Assembly: GCA_014084085.1 (NCBI GenBank)
Contig: NPFB01000122.1
Span: 66,926-130,925 of the forward strand
DNA from: Hondaea fermentalgiana
Lineage: Eukaryota; Sar; Bigyra; Thraustochytrida; Thraustochytriidae
DNA: 64,000 bases
Direction: 5' to 3'
The first letter of the stretch is position 1, and every line of letters begins with the position of its first letter. Positions 10,101 to 18,726 of the stretch are shown here, piece after piece. The notes beneath the pieces were generated by a model that saw only the letters and a program-made list of their open reading frames with translations, searched no databases and had not been told where the DNA came from. The translations under genes were made by a program, and so were the position numbers.

Positions 10101-10120
10101 GCGGCGGCGCAATCTATTAG
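7109..10120 (+). CDS. GT41-like (SPINDLY/OGT-type) glycosyltransferase with signal peptide
   Basis: A 1003-residue protein. From the chosen ATG at 7109 it opens with a classic signal peptide: basic start, hydrophobic core VGAVVLLVALLACY, then small residues before ENDLEE. The middle (~150-450) is helical and TPR-like (for example HWQAWYILGSLYSLAAGN). The C-terminal half matches the O-GlcNAc transferase catalytic region. LRVGFISSFLYDHSVGKLL begins near residue 488 with His502 at the position of the OGT catalytic-lobe histidine. QAAFWGHPLTAGAGSTLDFAI lines up with the OGT GYPGTSG block. YYLPHKLMKLHP carries Lys729 at the place of human OGT Lys842, which binds UDP. A variable acidic tail ends the protein. 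Canonical OGT and SPY are nucleocytoplasmic, so a signal peptide implies a secretory-pathway enzyme. Donor and acceptor are unknown. Confidence 0.85.
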   Translation: MPSKAARRATARVGAVVLLVALLACYVPYCQGENDLEESTVQSDSTNSFVWKRREIWYVLVQGTNSTEGDEDAQGLENAKSTLETTINKVCEQHELDEERCKSVQMQLEQGAAQSSLQEERFVPVEIDQVITAAMSLRGPDGDLETVELALGIDEDPVQMTQGFCEKHGISLESCQSLANQTIEAWTALRQSALAGLQRRYETGLGAMTRLEDGSGTWKDVVMVNHHITSLLEANRQHWQAWYILGSLYSLAAGNRGVAGALAMTNSTHLLESAVACFEESLRVLGSSTSLGLEQARLLTLSGTALLHLDRASIARERLELVVSTCKTQLDAAEEGSPEDWKRIWREAFVTLLTLEANLGATEKVRTLISGDYFPLGLRATEIHAYQMFGATSFPFVLESEDAARRTHASALQELDRLLTAVESDPARVGPLHPYIGFYSVYAGDVDAPSQVRDLRAKLGALHRASTPSLTFESRRRKSSRRSVDEGGKLRVGFISSFLYDHSVGKLLCGTIESLVESGRFEIVVVQVGNGELARERPGDCRAMWDRIEMTADATGAQLDVDLTAKGVKAAMQGLDELDLDVAIFGEVGLTAATYFLSFGRIAPVQAAFWGHPLTAGAGSTLDFAITSNRFFASEAVSVPVTRVDAGAGGYVQLCPREMHLWSNVSWAPFAEKVICTETLGTKFARPEKVQEADLEEAREVLGKGLNDAGWSASLEATRLYYLPHKLMKLHPRMDGHLRAILDQDPSGVLVFSSGEAPGSRAFSVFVQGRRTLAARLGVDASRLVWLPALPKRVFLAIGLLSSAVLESFGSFGSGVTAFEFSALGVPMVCMPSGQLVGPNAFGLYREVIAGVSDGAERARVAESLGALACTAPEASSYSSQSLSSCFEETALRLAQDAEFYERASSALRDHANVLYDDANAVAEWSVMLQYLGSLSQGSHRAEDEMGEVSREDDSISSILGPAPQPKEPEDEDARRAATSSREAAFSPHMAQFKDTFRGGAIY

Positions 10121-10432
10121 TTTTTCAAAAATCAATTTGGACCTCAGTTCTCTTCTCTTGACCATCCCAATCAATACTGATTGCCACGATTTTAAAATTG
10201 ATCGATCGATTTGATAGGTTGGTTGATTGATTGATGGATGGATTGATTTTACTCAGCCCGCGCAAGCGTCAAACATGATGACTCATCCTTCGCAATGCAG
10301 CGGCGGCGTAATCTATTTGATTCGGGCCCAAGTTCTCTTGACCATCTGTTGCGACCATAGCCCAATCAATACACGATTGATTGATCTCACTCAGCCCGCG
10401 CATGCGTCAAACATTATGACTCATCTTTCGCA
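10101..10432. repeat. Decayed duplications of the GT41-like gene 3' end
   Basis: The 18 bp coding for the last residues and running to the stop (10101-10118) recur with one mismatch at 10300-10317. Both are followed by related TTCTCTTGACCATC and CCCAATCAATAC segments. A second 43-bp unit at 10252-10294 recurs at 10390-10432 with three mismatches. Together they form an imperfect tandem array directly beyond the stop codon. Confidence 0.75.
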
Positions 10433-12798
10433 GCCCGGGATCATGTCAATCAACTGTTTGTCCCTTGATCCGCGTGTCAACGCTGGTTGACACTGACGCT
10501 GCCCAAATGGACGGGGCGACTAACAGTAAGGTGACGATCGTGACGATGCCAAAAAAAGGATCACTTGTTTTTTCCTCCTCTTCTTCCTCCTCTTCTTTAT
10601 TTTCTCTTCTCCTGCTCTGACGACAAGCATGCAGGAGTAGGCCGGATGTCGCTGTCGCTCTCGCCGTTCATCATCACGCACGCGGGTGCTGATCGCATCG
10701 TCCACGTGTTGCACTGCACTTTTTACGTAGTAGCCTGCTTTGCATTGCCGCCTCGCAGTCACAGTGCGGGTGCGGGCTGCGGCCGCTGCCGGGGGCGGGT
10801 CTACCGGCGCCGTGCAGCGCGTGCCTCGTTCGACGGGCGCACGCAAAGCAGGAAGCCTGGACTGCGCACGCTTGGGAACTCGCTCGCGTGGCCCGGTGCC
10901 GCCACGACCTCGCTGCTGCTTCGAGGATCGGTCTCGATCCTCCCTCCCTCGACTCGACGGCTGTCGAGATCGAGATCGAGATCGGGATCGGGGAGGGAGG
11001 GAGGGTCCCGGAGCTCTGTCGATGGCGCAGCACAGGCCATTGCAAAGCAAGGCAAGGCAAAGCAAGGCAAGCCGAAGCGCAAAAAAGAAAAAGAAGAAGA
11101 CGCAAACGAAGCGAAGGCAGCAGCGGAAGGCAGGTTCGGAAACCAGGCAGGGCGCCCAGCGTGCCCCCTTCGCCACTGGCGCCCTGCGAGAGCGGCGCCC
11201 CTCTACAACCACTGGAGGCGAGTTGGCCATATTGGCGGGCTACATTCCCAGGCGGCGCTCACAGGGCTCTCTGACGAGGTCCGCCTCATGCGCCCCGCCC
11301 TCACGGGAGGGGGCAGCCTGCGACTCGGCGGCATCGGCGGTGGCGCGTCCCAAAACGGGGCAGGTTCCCACAGTGAAGCCCCACGCGGGGCGAGCGAGCG
11401 CGCGTGGGGGGGCTGGGTCGCTGAGGGGTGAAGAGGGGAAGAGGTGGAATGTCGACATGCATTGCAGCGCGGTCCACAGCCAGTGGGAGGTCGGGTGAGG
11501 CAGTGGGGAGGAGGGAAAAGCGGGAGTAGGTACGATTGGTTGGAAGACTTGCAAGTGCGCTGCAGCAGCAGCAGCAGATGCCAGCCACCATGGCCAGCTG
11601 CCGCATGCAAAGAGGCCTGGCTGGCGGGTCCAACGCGCGGGATTCGGTAGGCGACGCACGCAATAGCTAGACCCAGCAGAACCGTAAACGGCCGCGCAGC
11701 GCGCCCAGCGGACCCGGGTATAGCAGGGGCCTGGGCGCCTCCTGCAGCCTCCGTCCATCTGGCTCGGCTTGGCTTGGCTTCGCTCGGCCGTGCCACGGCC
11801 GGCGTCAGTCATCATGGCTGGCCAGGACTCTCGCTCGGGCTGCGTGAGTGCGAGCAAGGCCCTGGCTGCTTGATCTCATGACCCTGCCCGCTGCACCGAG
11901 GTTACTATTTGCTAGGGGAAAGATAAATCGAAATGAAGGGGGCAATCCTTGGATCATGCACTGATTTACACGTTGCGAAGATGGACAAATGGATGGATGG
12001 AGGTCGGGGCGAGGGGTGTCGGCCCCGTGGCCGTCTGGCTGGCGAGCAGTGCAGCAGCCAGCTGGCATGGCTGCAGGCTGACTGTCCAGGGAGGCAGCGA
12101 CTCGCCGGCCACGGGCGCCATGCGTCGGCCCGCGGCCGCTGTGCTGGTGGTCTGCTTGTCGTTTGCGCTTCCGAAGCTCGCCTATGGCTCTGTGCGCCCA
12201 CAGCCACGACTGGACGGCAACGCTTCTGGCGGCGGGTCCCCGGGGCTGGCCCCGCAGACCGGCCTGGAAAGCGGCCTGGCTGCGGAACTGACCGCCTGTG
12301 CTGCCACCAATGCAACAAACCACCCAGCCAATCAACCAACTCTACGCTAATCTAAACTCAACGAAACTAAACTAATTCATGGCAGTGGCAACTTGAACTT
12401 GATCTATCTATCCTACAACGTGCCGTCCCGCGCTGCGGCGCTAGCTAGCTCGACCTGCCTCGCCGACGAAGTTCTGTCGCGCTAACTTCCTCGGCCCGTG
12501 CGTCCGCCGCGGCGCCGTCGCTGTCTGTCCGCGAGTCCCCTCTCTGGGACGCGAGGTGTGGACGCCGCGCGGCAGCGGCGAGGGCCTGGTCGCCGCGGGT
12601 CAGCGCGGCTCGAGGTAGTAGTTGGTTCGTCCGTTCGTCAGTTTTCTGACAGTTAGTTGGCTGCTGTCGTGCGCGCTTTCCCCGTGCGTCCTGGACTCTC
12701 TTCTCCCGTGCAAATCGTGCAGCGCAGCAGCGCCGGCGCACGGACGCGACGGACCGCAATGATCGCGACGCGTTGGACGCGGACGCGGACGTTGGCAA

Positions 12799-12845
12799 GT
12801 CGAGTTGAGTCCAGTCGAGTCGAGTCGAGTGGAGTCGAGTCGGAG
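12799..12845. repeat. Imperfect (GAGTC)n pentanucleotide tract
   Basis: Repeated GTCGA/GAGTC units with scattered substitutions. Confidence 0.85.
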
Positions 12846-14231
12846 TTGGCTGCGGCTGGACGTCGGCGTCGTGTCGAGTCCCGTCCCAGTGGTCGTTCGT
12901 TCGTCGGCTCGATGCTCGCTTCGAAATGCCATGATCGTCGCTGGTGCTGCTCCCTCCGCGCGAAACGTCGCGGTCTCGCAGGCGCCGGCCGCCCGACCGC
13001 CCGACCGACCACGGGCCTATCGAGTGGCCCGGCAGCTGCACTGCACTGAGCCCAAGCACGCACGCAAGCAGGCAAGCAAGCAAGCAAGCAAGCAACCCGT
13101 AACTTTCCTCGCAAAGATCGCCGCTCTCGCTCTCGCTCCCGCTCTCGCCGCAGACGCAGACGCGCTCATCTATTCTATCCGCCAGCCAGCCATGGTATAG
13201 TGCGAGCCATGGCTGCCACCAACAACTTGTCTTGCTCCCTCGCGCGCCTTTCTTTCTTCTCCAGCACCTCGTTCCCGCCCTGTGCCGCGCTGCGGTCGCG
13301 CGAACCGGGCCTCGCAGGTCTCCCAGCCCTCCGCGGCCTCGAGTTACCTACCTTCAATCGAGGCCGAGCCGCGGCTCGATCGCGCGAGCCCACCCGGCAG
13401 GCGCGCGTGCATCCGCGCAGGCGACAGTGACTCGCTGCCGCAAGCAGAAGCAGCTGTGCTGCGGCCACTGGCCGAGGCAACCGGAGCGAGCAGCCGCCAC
13501 CGCTCGATCGCTCGAAACGTCGCGTCCGGTGCGGCCAGCCAGGCGGAACAAGCCAGCAAACACTTACAGGATGAGGGGGATGGACCGATCGACCGAGAGA
13601 AGGAAGGCAGGATCGATTGAGGAGCGCAGCGCAGCGCGTCCCCCGGCCGCTGCGGGGGCCTCTTCCTACGAGCCCACCCCGGGGCAAGAAGGCCCCTCCT
13701 GCCCCGCGTCCCACAGCTTCTTGCGGGCGTCGGGCTCCGAGCCCGCAGCGTCCGCGCCGACCTCCCACTGTCGGTGTGGGGCGGGCGGGAGGAAGAAAGG
13801 AAGAGCGCGGCCGGAGACAGCGCGGAAGCGTCCCCCGGCGCGGCGGCCAGGCCTCCCGAGGGGGCGCAGCAGCGGCAGCGAAGGCGGCGGCCGCTGCGAT
13901 GCGTGTCCGGGCCTCACGGCGAGGGCCGCTGCCAGCACGCAGCGATGAGTTCGTCGCAGAGACCAGCCGCGGCTAGTCGCCAGCAAGCGGCGCGAGCGAG
14001 CGGCAGGTGAGCGGCCGGCCTCGCTCTTGAGAGCGTGCGTGCGTGCGTGCCATGGCCCTCCCTCCCTTTTTCATTTTCTACACCGGTCAGTGGCACATTC
14101 ACATGTCAGTGCGGGAACAGTGCGGAGACCGGCCGCGCAAGTGCGGCAAAGTGACCGCGCAAGAGCGTTATTGCGATCACGACGATGGCAGTGGCCATGG
14201 TGGATTGACATGACATGTGAATGCAAGGCAA

Positions 14232-14272
<41 letters not shown>

Positions 14273-14292
14273 ATGAAAGAAAGAATGAATGA
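14232..14292. repeat. (GAAA)n tract passing into (GAAT)n
   Basis: About eleven GAAA units followed by GAAT variants. Confidence 0.9.
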
Positions 14293-14468
14293 AAGAGTCT
14301 GTCTGCAGTACGAAGGGCGCAGTGCTGGCTGACTGTCTGTCTGACTGTCTGCTTGTCTGTCTGTCTGTTTGGGCGCTCGTCTCTCTCAAGACTTGCGGAA
14401 TCAAGCAGTCACGGCGGCTGCGAGAGGCGCAGAAGCGTCGACACGCCGCGGCTGCAGAGCGGATCAAT

Positions 14469-14518
14469 GCAGAGCAGAGCAGAGAAGAGCAGAGCAGAGC
14501 AGAGCAGAGCAGAGCAGC
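14469..14518. repeat. (GAGCA)n pentanucleotide tract
   Basis: About nine AGAGC units with one indel; related tracts occur at 16117-16163 and, in reverse orientation, at 55180-55235. Confidence 0.9.
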
Positions 14519-15631
14519 CACCTCTTCAACAGGCGTGCCACCACCACTGGCGACTCAAACTGCAAGTTGGTTTGAGTTTTTTTTCAGGCCGGCCGGCCGT
14601 TCATTCGTGAATCCATTCGCATGGACAGAACCAGAGACAAGAAGAAAACGCTGCAGCTGGGGGAGAGAGAGCCAGAGGAGGAGCGGGGACGCAAGATACC
14701 CGGCTCGCACTGCTGGCAGGCAGTGGCCGCAGCTGAGCATCACCCGCCAGAGAAATGAACAACCAACGGCAAAAGAAAGAAACAATGAATGAGCGAGAGA
14801 TTCATTGACTCGAATGTATGATCAAATACATGTGATGACAGAAAGTGAGGAACGAATGAACCAACCGAGGATTTGAATGCACGCACGCTACTGCTACGCT
14901 CGCTCTCCCCCGGGCTCCCTCGCTCCCTCGCTCGCGCCCTGCCTGGCTCCGCTCTCCACTCCACGCTCGATCGGAGGCCGCGTCCGGTCGGAGCTCGCTC
15001 AGCTTGCCGCTGCGAACGCGGCGCGGCACGGAGACGCCGGATTCGATCCGCTCGAAGCGCGGCGGCCACGCCGACCGCCGCACGCTGCTGCAGCGGGAGG
15101 CGGCTGCGGGCTCGATGCAGCCACAGATGCAACGCTGCGCAATGCCACGCAATGCAACGCAACGCAATGAATGCAATGAATGAATGTGATGCAAGGCGCT
15201 CCCTCTGCGCCTCTCCCTCCCTCCCTCTCCCCTCCTCTCTCGCAGGCAGTCGCGGGGCCGGCCAGCCGTTCAGCCCCGGAGGGCCGACGAGGCTGTATCT
15301 TTTTTTGTCTCTCTCACCGCGCCGCATCGCAGCCCGTGCCGCGCCCGTGCGTGCGTGCGCCCTCCTCCCTCCTCTCTCTGCGACCGGCCGGCCGTCCGGG
15401 TCTTCCCGGAGGCGGCGCGATCTTTCTTCCGGGGCCGCCTTCCTGCGCGATGCGAGCCGGAGCCTGCCCGCCGGCCAAGCCTCGCCGCTAAGCCGTCTGA
15501 CCTTGCTCGTCACGGTCTTTTTCTCCTTTTCGTTCGGTCCTTTCGTCCCTCCCTGCCTGCCTGCCTGCCTACTCTCCCGCCGATTGCCTGCAGTGCGCGC
15601 GGCAGCGGCGGTGGCGCCACGCACGGGGAGC

Positions 15632-15677
<46 letters not shown>
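15632..15677. repeat. (CTTG)n microsatellite
   Basis: Eleven near-perfect CTTG units. Confidence 0.92.
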
Positions 15678-16116
15678 AAGTTGCTCGCTTGCTTTGTTTG
15701 TTTTGTTTCTTATCTTTCTTTGTTTCATTTTTTTTCTCCGCTTGCCATTGCTGGCCCTGCTCTTCCGCCGCGACCCGAGGGGAAACGGGCGGGAAGAGGG
15801 AGGAAGAGACGCGGGGAACAAGTAGGCGACGCAGACGCCGGCGGGAAGCAGCACACTGCGGCGCCCGCAGAGGGCGCGCGAGGGAGGGGAAGGCGGGCAA
15901 TGCAGCGCACGCGTGCCGCACCATACCAAACAGCGCCATGCCCTCCCTGCACGATACGAGACAGACAATCAACACTGCAGCCCGGCGAGAGGGGACGGGA
16001 AGAGGGCGTCCCGGGGCAGAGTGGGAAGGAAGGCGGGGAGGCAGAGGGGGAGAGAGGGCGCAGAGGCGAAGCAGAACAGAGCGCGGACGCGAGAGCAGAG
16101 CGGGAGCGCAGCAGAC

Positions 16117-16163
16117 AGAGCAGAGCGGAGCAGCGCAGAGCAGAACAGAGCAGAGCAGAGCAG
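16117..16163. repeat. Imperfect (CAGAG)n tract
   Basis: Pentanucleotide units of the same family as at 14469-14518, more diverged. Confidence 0.85.
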
Positions 16164-16561
16164 GCAACAAACCGACGGGACGCGCCCACGCGACCGCGAG
16201 GCCAGCGGAGAGCGCGGGAGCGGAGACGGGCGACGCGGCGCGGCGGCTGCGGAGCGTGCGCGAGCGGGCGGGCGAGCGAGCGGGTCTGCGAGGCCGCGAG
16301 TCAGCGAGCGGGCGGGCAGAGAGACGGCTTCTCCGGTTTCGCTTCATTGCATTGCACGAACGCGGTGCTTGACAGAGAGGGAGAGAGAGAGAGAGGGAAG
16401 TGCAGCGAAGGATCCATAGAGGCAGGCAGGCAGACAGTCAGGCAGACAGACCTCGACCCCTGCGGACGCGCGCCAGCGAGCATAGACGGCGAGCGAGCCT
16501 GCGAGCCACGAGCGACAAGCTCAGCCAAGCGCAGCCACACCAAGCCTGTGCGGACGCACAG

Positions 16562-16670
16562 TCAAGCTAAGCTAAGCTAAGCTAAGCAAGCAAACAAACA
16601 AACAAACAAGCCATTGATCAATCAGCCAGGCGAGGCTATCTTATCTTTTTCCCTCACTCACTCACTCACC
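16562..16670. repeat. AAGCT, AAAC and CTCA repeats in the MYB 5' leader
   Basis: Five AAGCT units pass into (AAAC)n up to ~16609. A (CTCA)n tract at 16654-16670 abuts the start codon. Confidence 0.85.
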
Positions 16671-16671
16671 C

Positions 16672-18285
16672 ATGGCACCGCCCGCGACGAGCATGGCCGG
16701 CGGCCCGAGCATCGCAGCAGGGCCCATCCCGGCGTCGCACTCGTTCCGTACCAAGTCCTCCCTCGCGGTGCCCGGCATCATGATGGGCACCTCGAACGCC
16801 CCAGGGTTCACGCAAACCAAAAAGCTGCCCACCGGAGAGAATACCGGACGCTGGACCAAGGAAGAGCACACCAAGTTCCTCGAGGGCCTCAAGCTCCACG
16901 GCAAGGAATGGAAAAAAATCTCCAATATGATCGACTCGCGCACCGTGGTACAAATTAGAACCCACGCGCAAAAGTACTTTCAAAAGCTCGCCAAGAGCGC
17001 AGAGCAACAGGGCCATGAGGTCCCCGGCGACCTTATGAGCACCGCCCGCAATGTCAAGACTCCTGGCGAATCTTCCTCGCGGCGACGCTCCGTAACGGGC
17101 GCCTCCTCGCGGAGAAACGGAAAGCGAGCCGCCGGGGGCGCGCAGTCCGTGGCCGCAGGCACACCCATGCCCGCCGGCCTCACCTTTCCCTCCGACTCAC
17201 CATCCCATTCCTCCTCCTCGTCCAACACAACCCCAATCGACTCCTCTTCCTCCATCTCCATCTCCAACGCGGGCCCAATCCCCCCGCCCCCTGTAATGAC
17301 TACCAAGCACGCGTCACACGCTACACACGGGCCTAGCGTACCGACGCACCAAGCTCGCGTCCCCAAGGGCGCCCGCCGCGTCCGAAAAGGACAACCCCAG
17401 CCCTACGCGGCCAACCTCTCTCGACAAGCTTCGGCCTCGTCCATCTCCTCGAACGCCTCCGCCGCATTCGCCTTCGATGGCGCGCGAGCCGAGGTCCCCA
17501 TCCCACTCGGCCACGCTTCTGCGCAGCGTCGCAACCATGCTCGCAACCCTCTTCAGTCCCATCGCATCAGCGAGGACGCCATGATGCCCCTCGAGTCTCC
17601 TCGCAATGGGGCAACCTCCTCCGGGGCTGCCGGCGGCGTTGGCCGCCTCACCATCATGCCCGAGCTCACTTACAACCCCATCGACACATTTGCTGGCAAT
17701 GACGTCGACGAAGTCTACAATCTCAAATGGCTTGACCACGGATTCACGTCTGGACGTCTTCCCGATGCCTCTCCTACCGGCGTCGCCGACCTGGACTTTG
17801 GCACAGATGCCGAGGACATTGGCGCGCTTTTTGCGCCATCGCCGGTCTCGGTCACTTCTTCGCGCCGTCCGCCGGTCGCCGCCGCGGCCCAGCGCGCCGA
17901 AACGTCTTCGTCCACCTCGTCTTCTGTCTCGTACGAGTCGGACGATGACGCCTTTGACGGCTTCGCTGACACCAGCGCCTTTGATCACATTTCTGAGTCA
18001 CTCATGACCTCTGGCGGCGAATCTGCCGACCACGATCGCGAGTGTGACATTCTTTCTTCTGTTGACGGTTCCGAGGTCCGCGACCACGACCTCGAGCCGC
18101 AGCCCGAGCTCAGCGGCAGCGGCCCTTTCACCGACTATGTCTTTGGCAGTGGCGACGATGATGCCGATGCGGATGACTTTCTCGAGGTCAGCACGTCGAG
18201 CAACGCAAGCAGCCCCTGCTCCCCTCTGTCGTCTTCCCTCGACATCCACCGCGACCTCAAGCGCCGCCGCCTCGACCTCGAATAA
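16672..18285 (+). CDS. Single-MYB (SHAQKYF class) transcription factor
   Basis: A 537-residue nuclear DNA-binding protein. One MYB/SANT repeat spans about residues 58-108 (GRWTKEEHTKFLEGLKLHG...). It has Trp61 and Trp80 as regularly spaced core tryptophans and ends in the signature THAQKYF at 97-103, where plants and stramenopiles usually have SHAQKYF. Such single-repeat factors (CCA1/LHY and MYB1R types) recognise GATA/I-box or evening-element-like sites; the target here is unknown. The rest is low complexity: Ser-rich segments around 180-205, a basic patch (residues ~228-243) and an acidic Ser/Asp-rich C-terminal half that could act in transactivation. It ends LKRRRLDLE, a possible nuclear localisation signal. 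It is intronless and converges on the REEP-like gene. Confidence 0.88.
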   Translation: MAPPATSMAGGPSIAAGPIPASHSFRTKSSLAVPGIMMGTSNAPGFTQTKKLPTGENTGRWTKEEHTKFLEGLKLHGKEWKKISNMIDSRTVVQIRTHAQKYFQKLAKSAEQQGHEVPGDLMSTARNVKTPGESSSRRRSVTGASSRRNGKRAAGGAQSVAAGTPMPAGLTFPSDSPSHSSSSSNTTPIDSSSSISISNAGPIPPPPVMTTKHASHATHGPSVPTHQARVPKGARRVRKGQPQPYAANLSRQASASSISSNASAAFAFDGARAEVPIPLGHASAQRRNHARNPLQSHRISEDAMMPLESPRNGATSSGAAGGVGRLTIMPELTYNPIDTFAGNDVDEVYNLKWLDHGFTSGRLPDASPTGVADLDFGTDAEDIGALFAPSPVSVTSSRRPPVAAAAQRAETSSSTSSSVSYESDDDAFDGFADTSAFDHISESLMTSGGESADHDRECDILSSVDGSEVRDHDLEPQPELSGSGPFTDYVFGSGDDDADADDFLEVSTSSNASSPCSPLSSSLDIHRDLKRRRLDLE

Positions 18286-18686
18286 TCACTATGATGTACT
18301 TTTCTCTCCTTCCTTTTTTATAACTTTTTTTTTCTTTCTTTCTGGAATGTTATGACAATGTCACACGATGTCACACAGATGATCTTCTCTTTCTCCTACT
18401 TCTCGCTCTGTCAATGATGCGACGTCACGAGGCTCTACAAGGTCACGCGCTGACGAACTGCACTACAATGACATGGCCCAGGTCGAAATCCAGCTGTTCA
18501 ACGTTTTGCATCTTTCTTTCACCCCGCGAGTTCTTTGAATTCCGCACCCCTCTTGCACCCTGGACTCGCCCTCCTCAATTCTTGATGCTATCCTTTCCTT
18601 GCGTTTGCATTGTAGTAGACTGATTAAACACGAGAACAAGTTGGAAGTTAATAATTTATTGATCGAATGGCAAGACTGCGATACTT

Positions 18687-18726
<40 letters not shown>
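18286..18726. other. Convergent 3' region between MYB and REEP-like genes, with (TC)n tract
   Basis: AT-richer shared 3' flank. A (TC)n dinucleotide run of about 37 bp (18688-18724) ends two bases before the stop codon of the minus-strand gene, so it would be GA repeats at the start of that gene's 3' UTR. Confidence 0.7.

Larger units (their letters stand above)
10433..16671. other. Gene-poor GC-rich repeat region (6.2 kb)
   Basis: Long open frames occur on both strands, but they are Arg/Ala/Ser/Pro-rich translations of GC-rich repeats, overlap each other in several frames and show no conserved domain. The region holds tracts of GAGTC, GAAA, GAGCA, CTTG and AAGCT type, listed separately. The last ~100 bp are the likely leader of the MYB gene. 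A spliced gene with short exons cannot be excluded. Confidence 0.6.

Noticed and set aside
14740..16372. Long overlapping open frames on both strands (about 500 codons each)
   Set aside because: Both are Arg/Ala/Ser-rich translations of the same GC-rich repeat DNA, with runs such as KQASKQASKQ from the CTTG tract. High GC lowers stop frequency, and no domain is visible.
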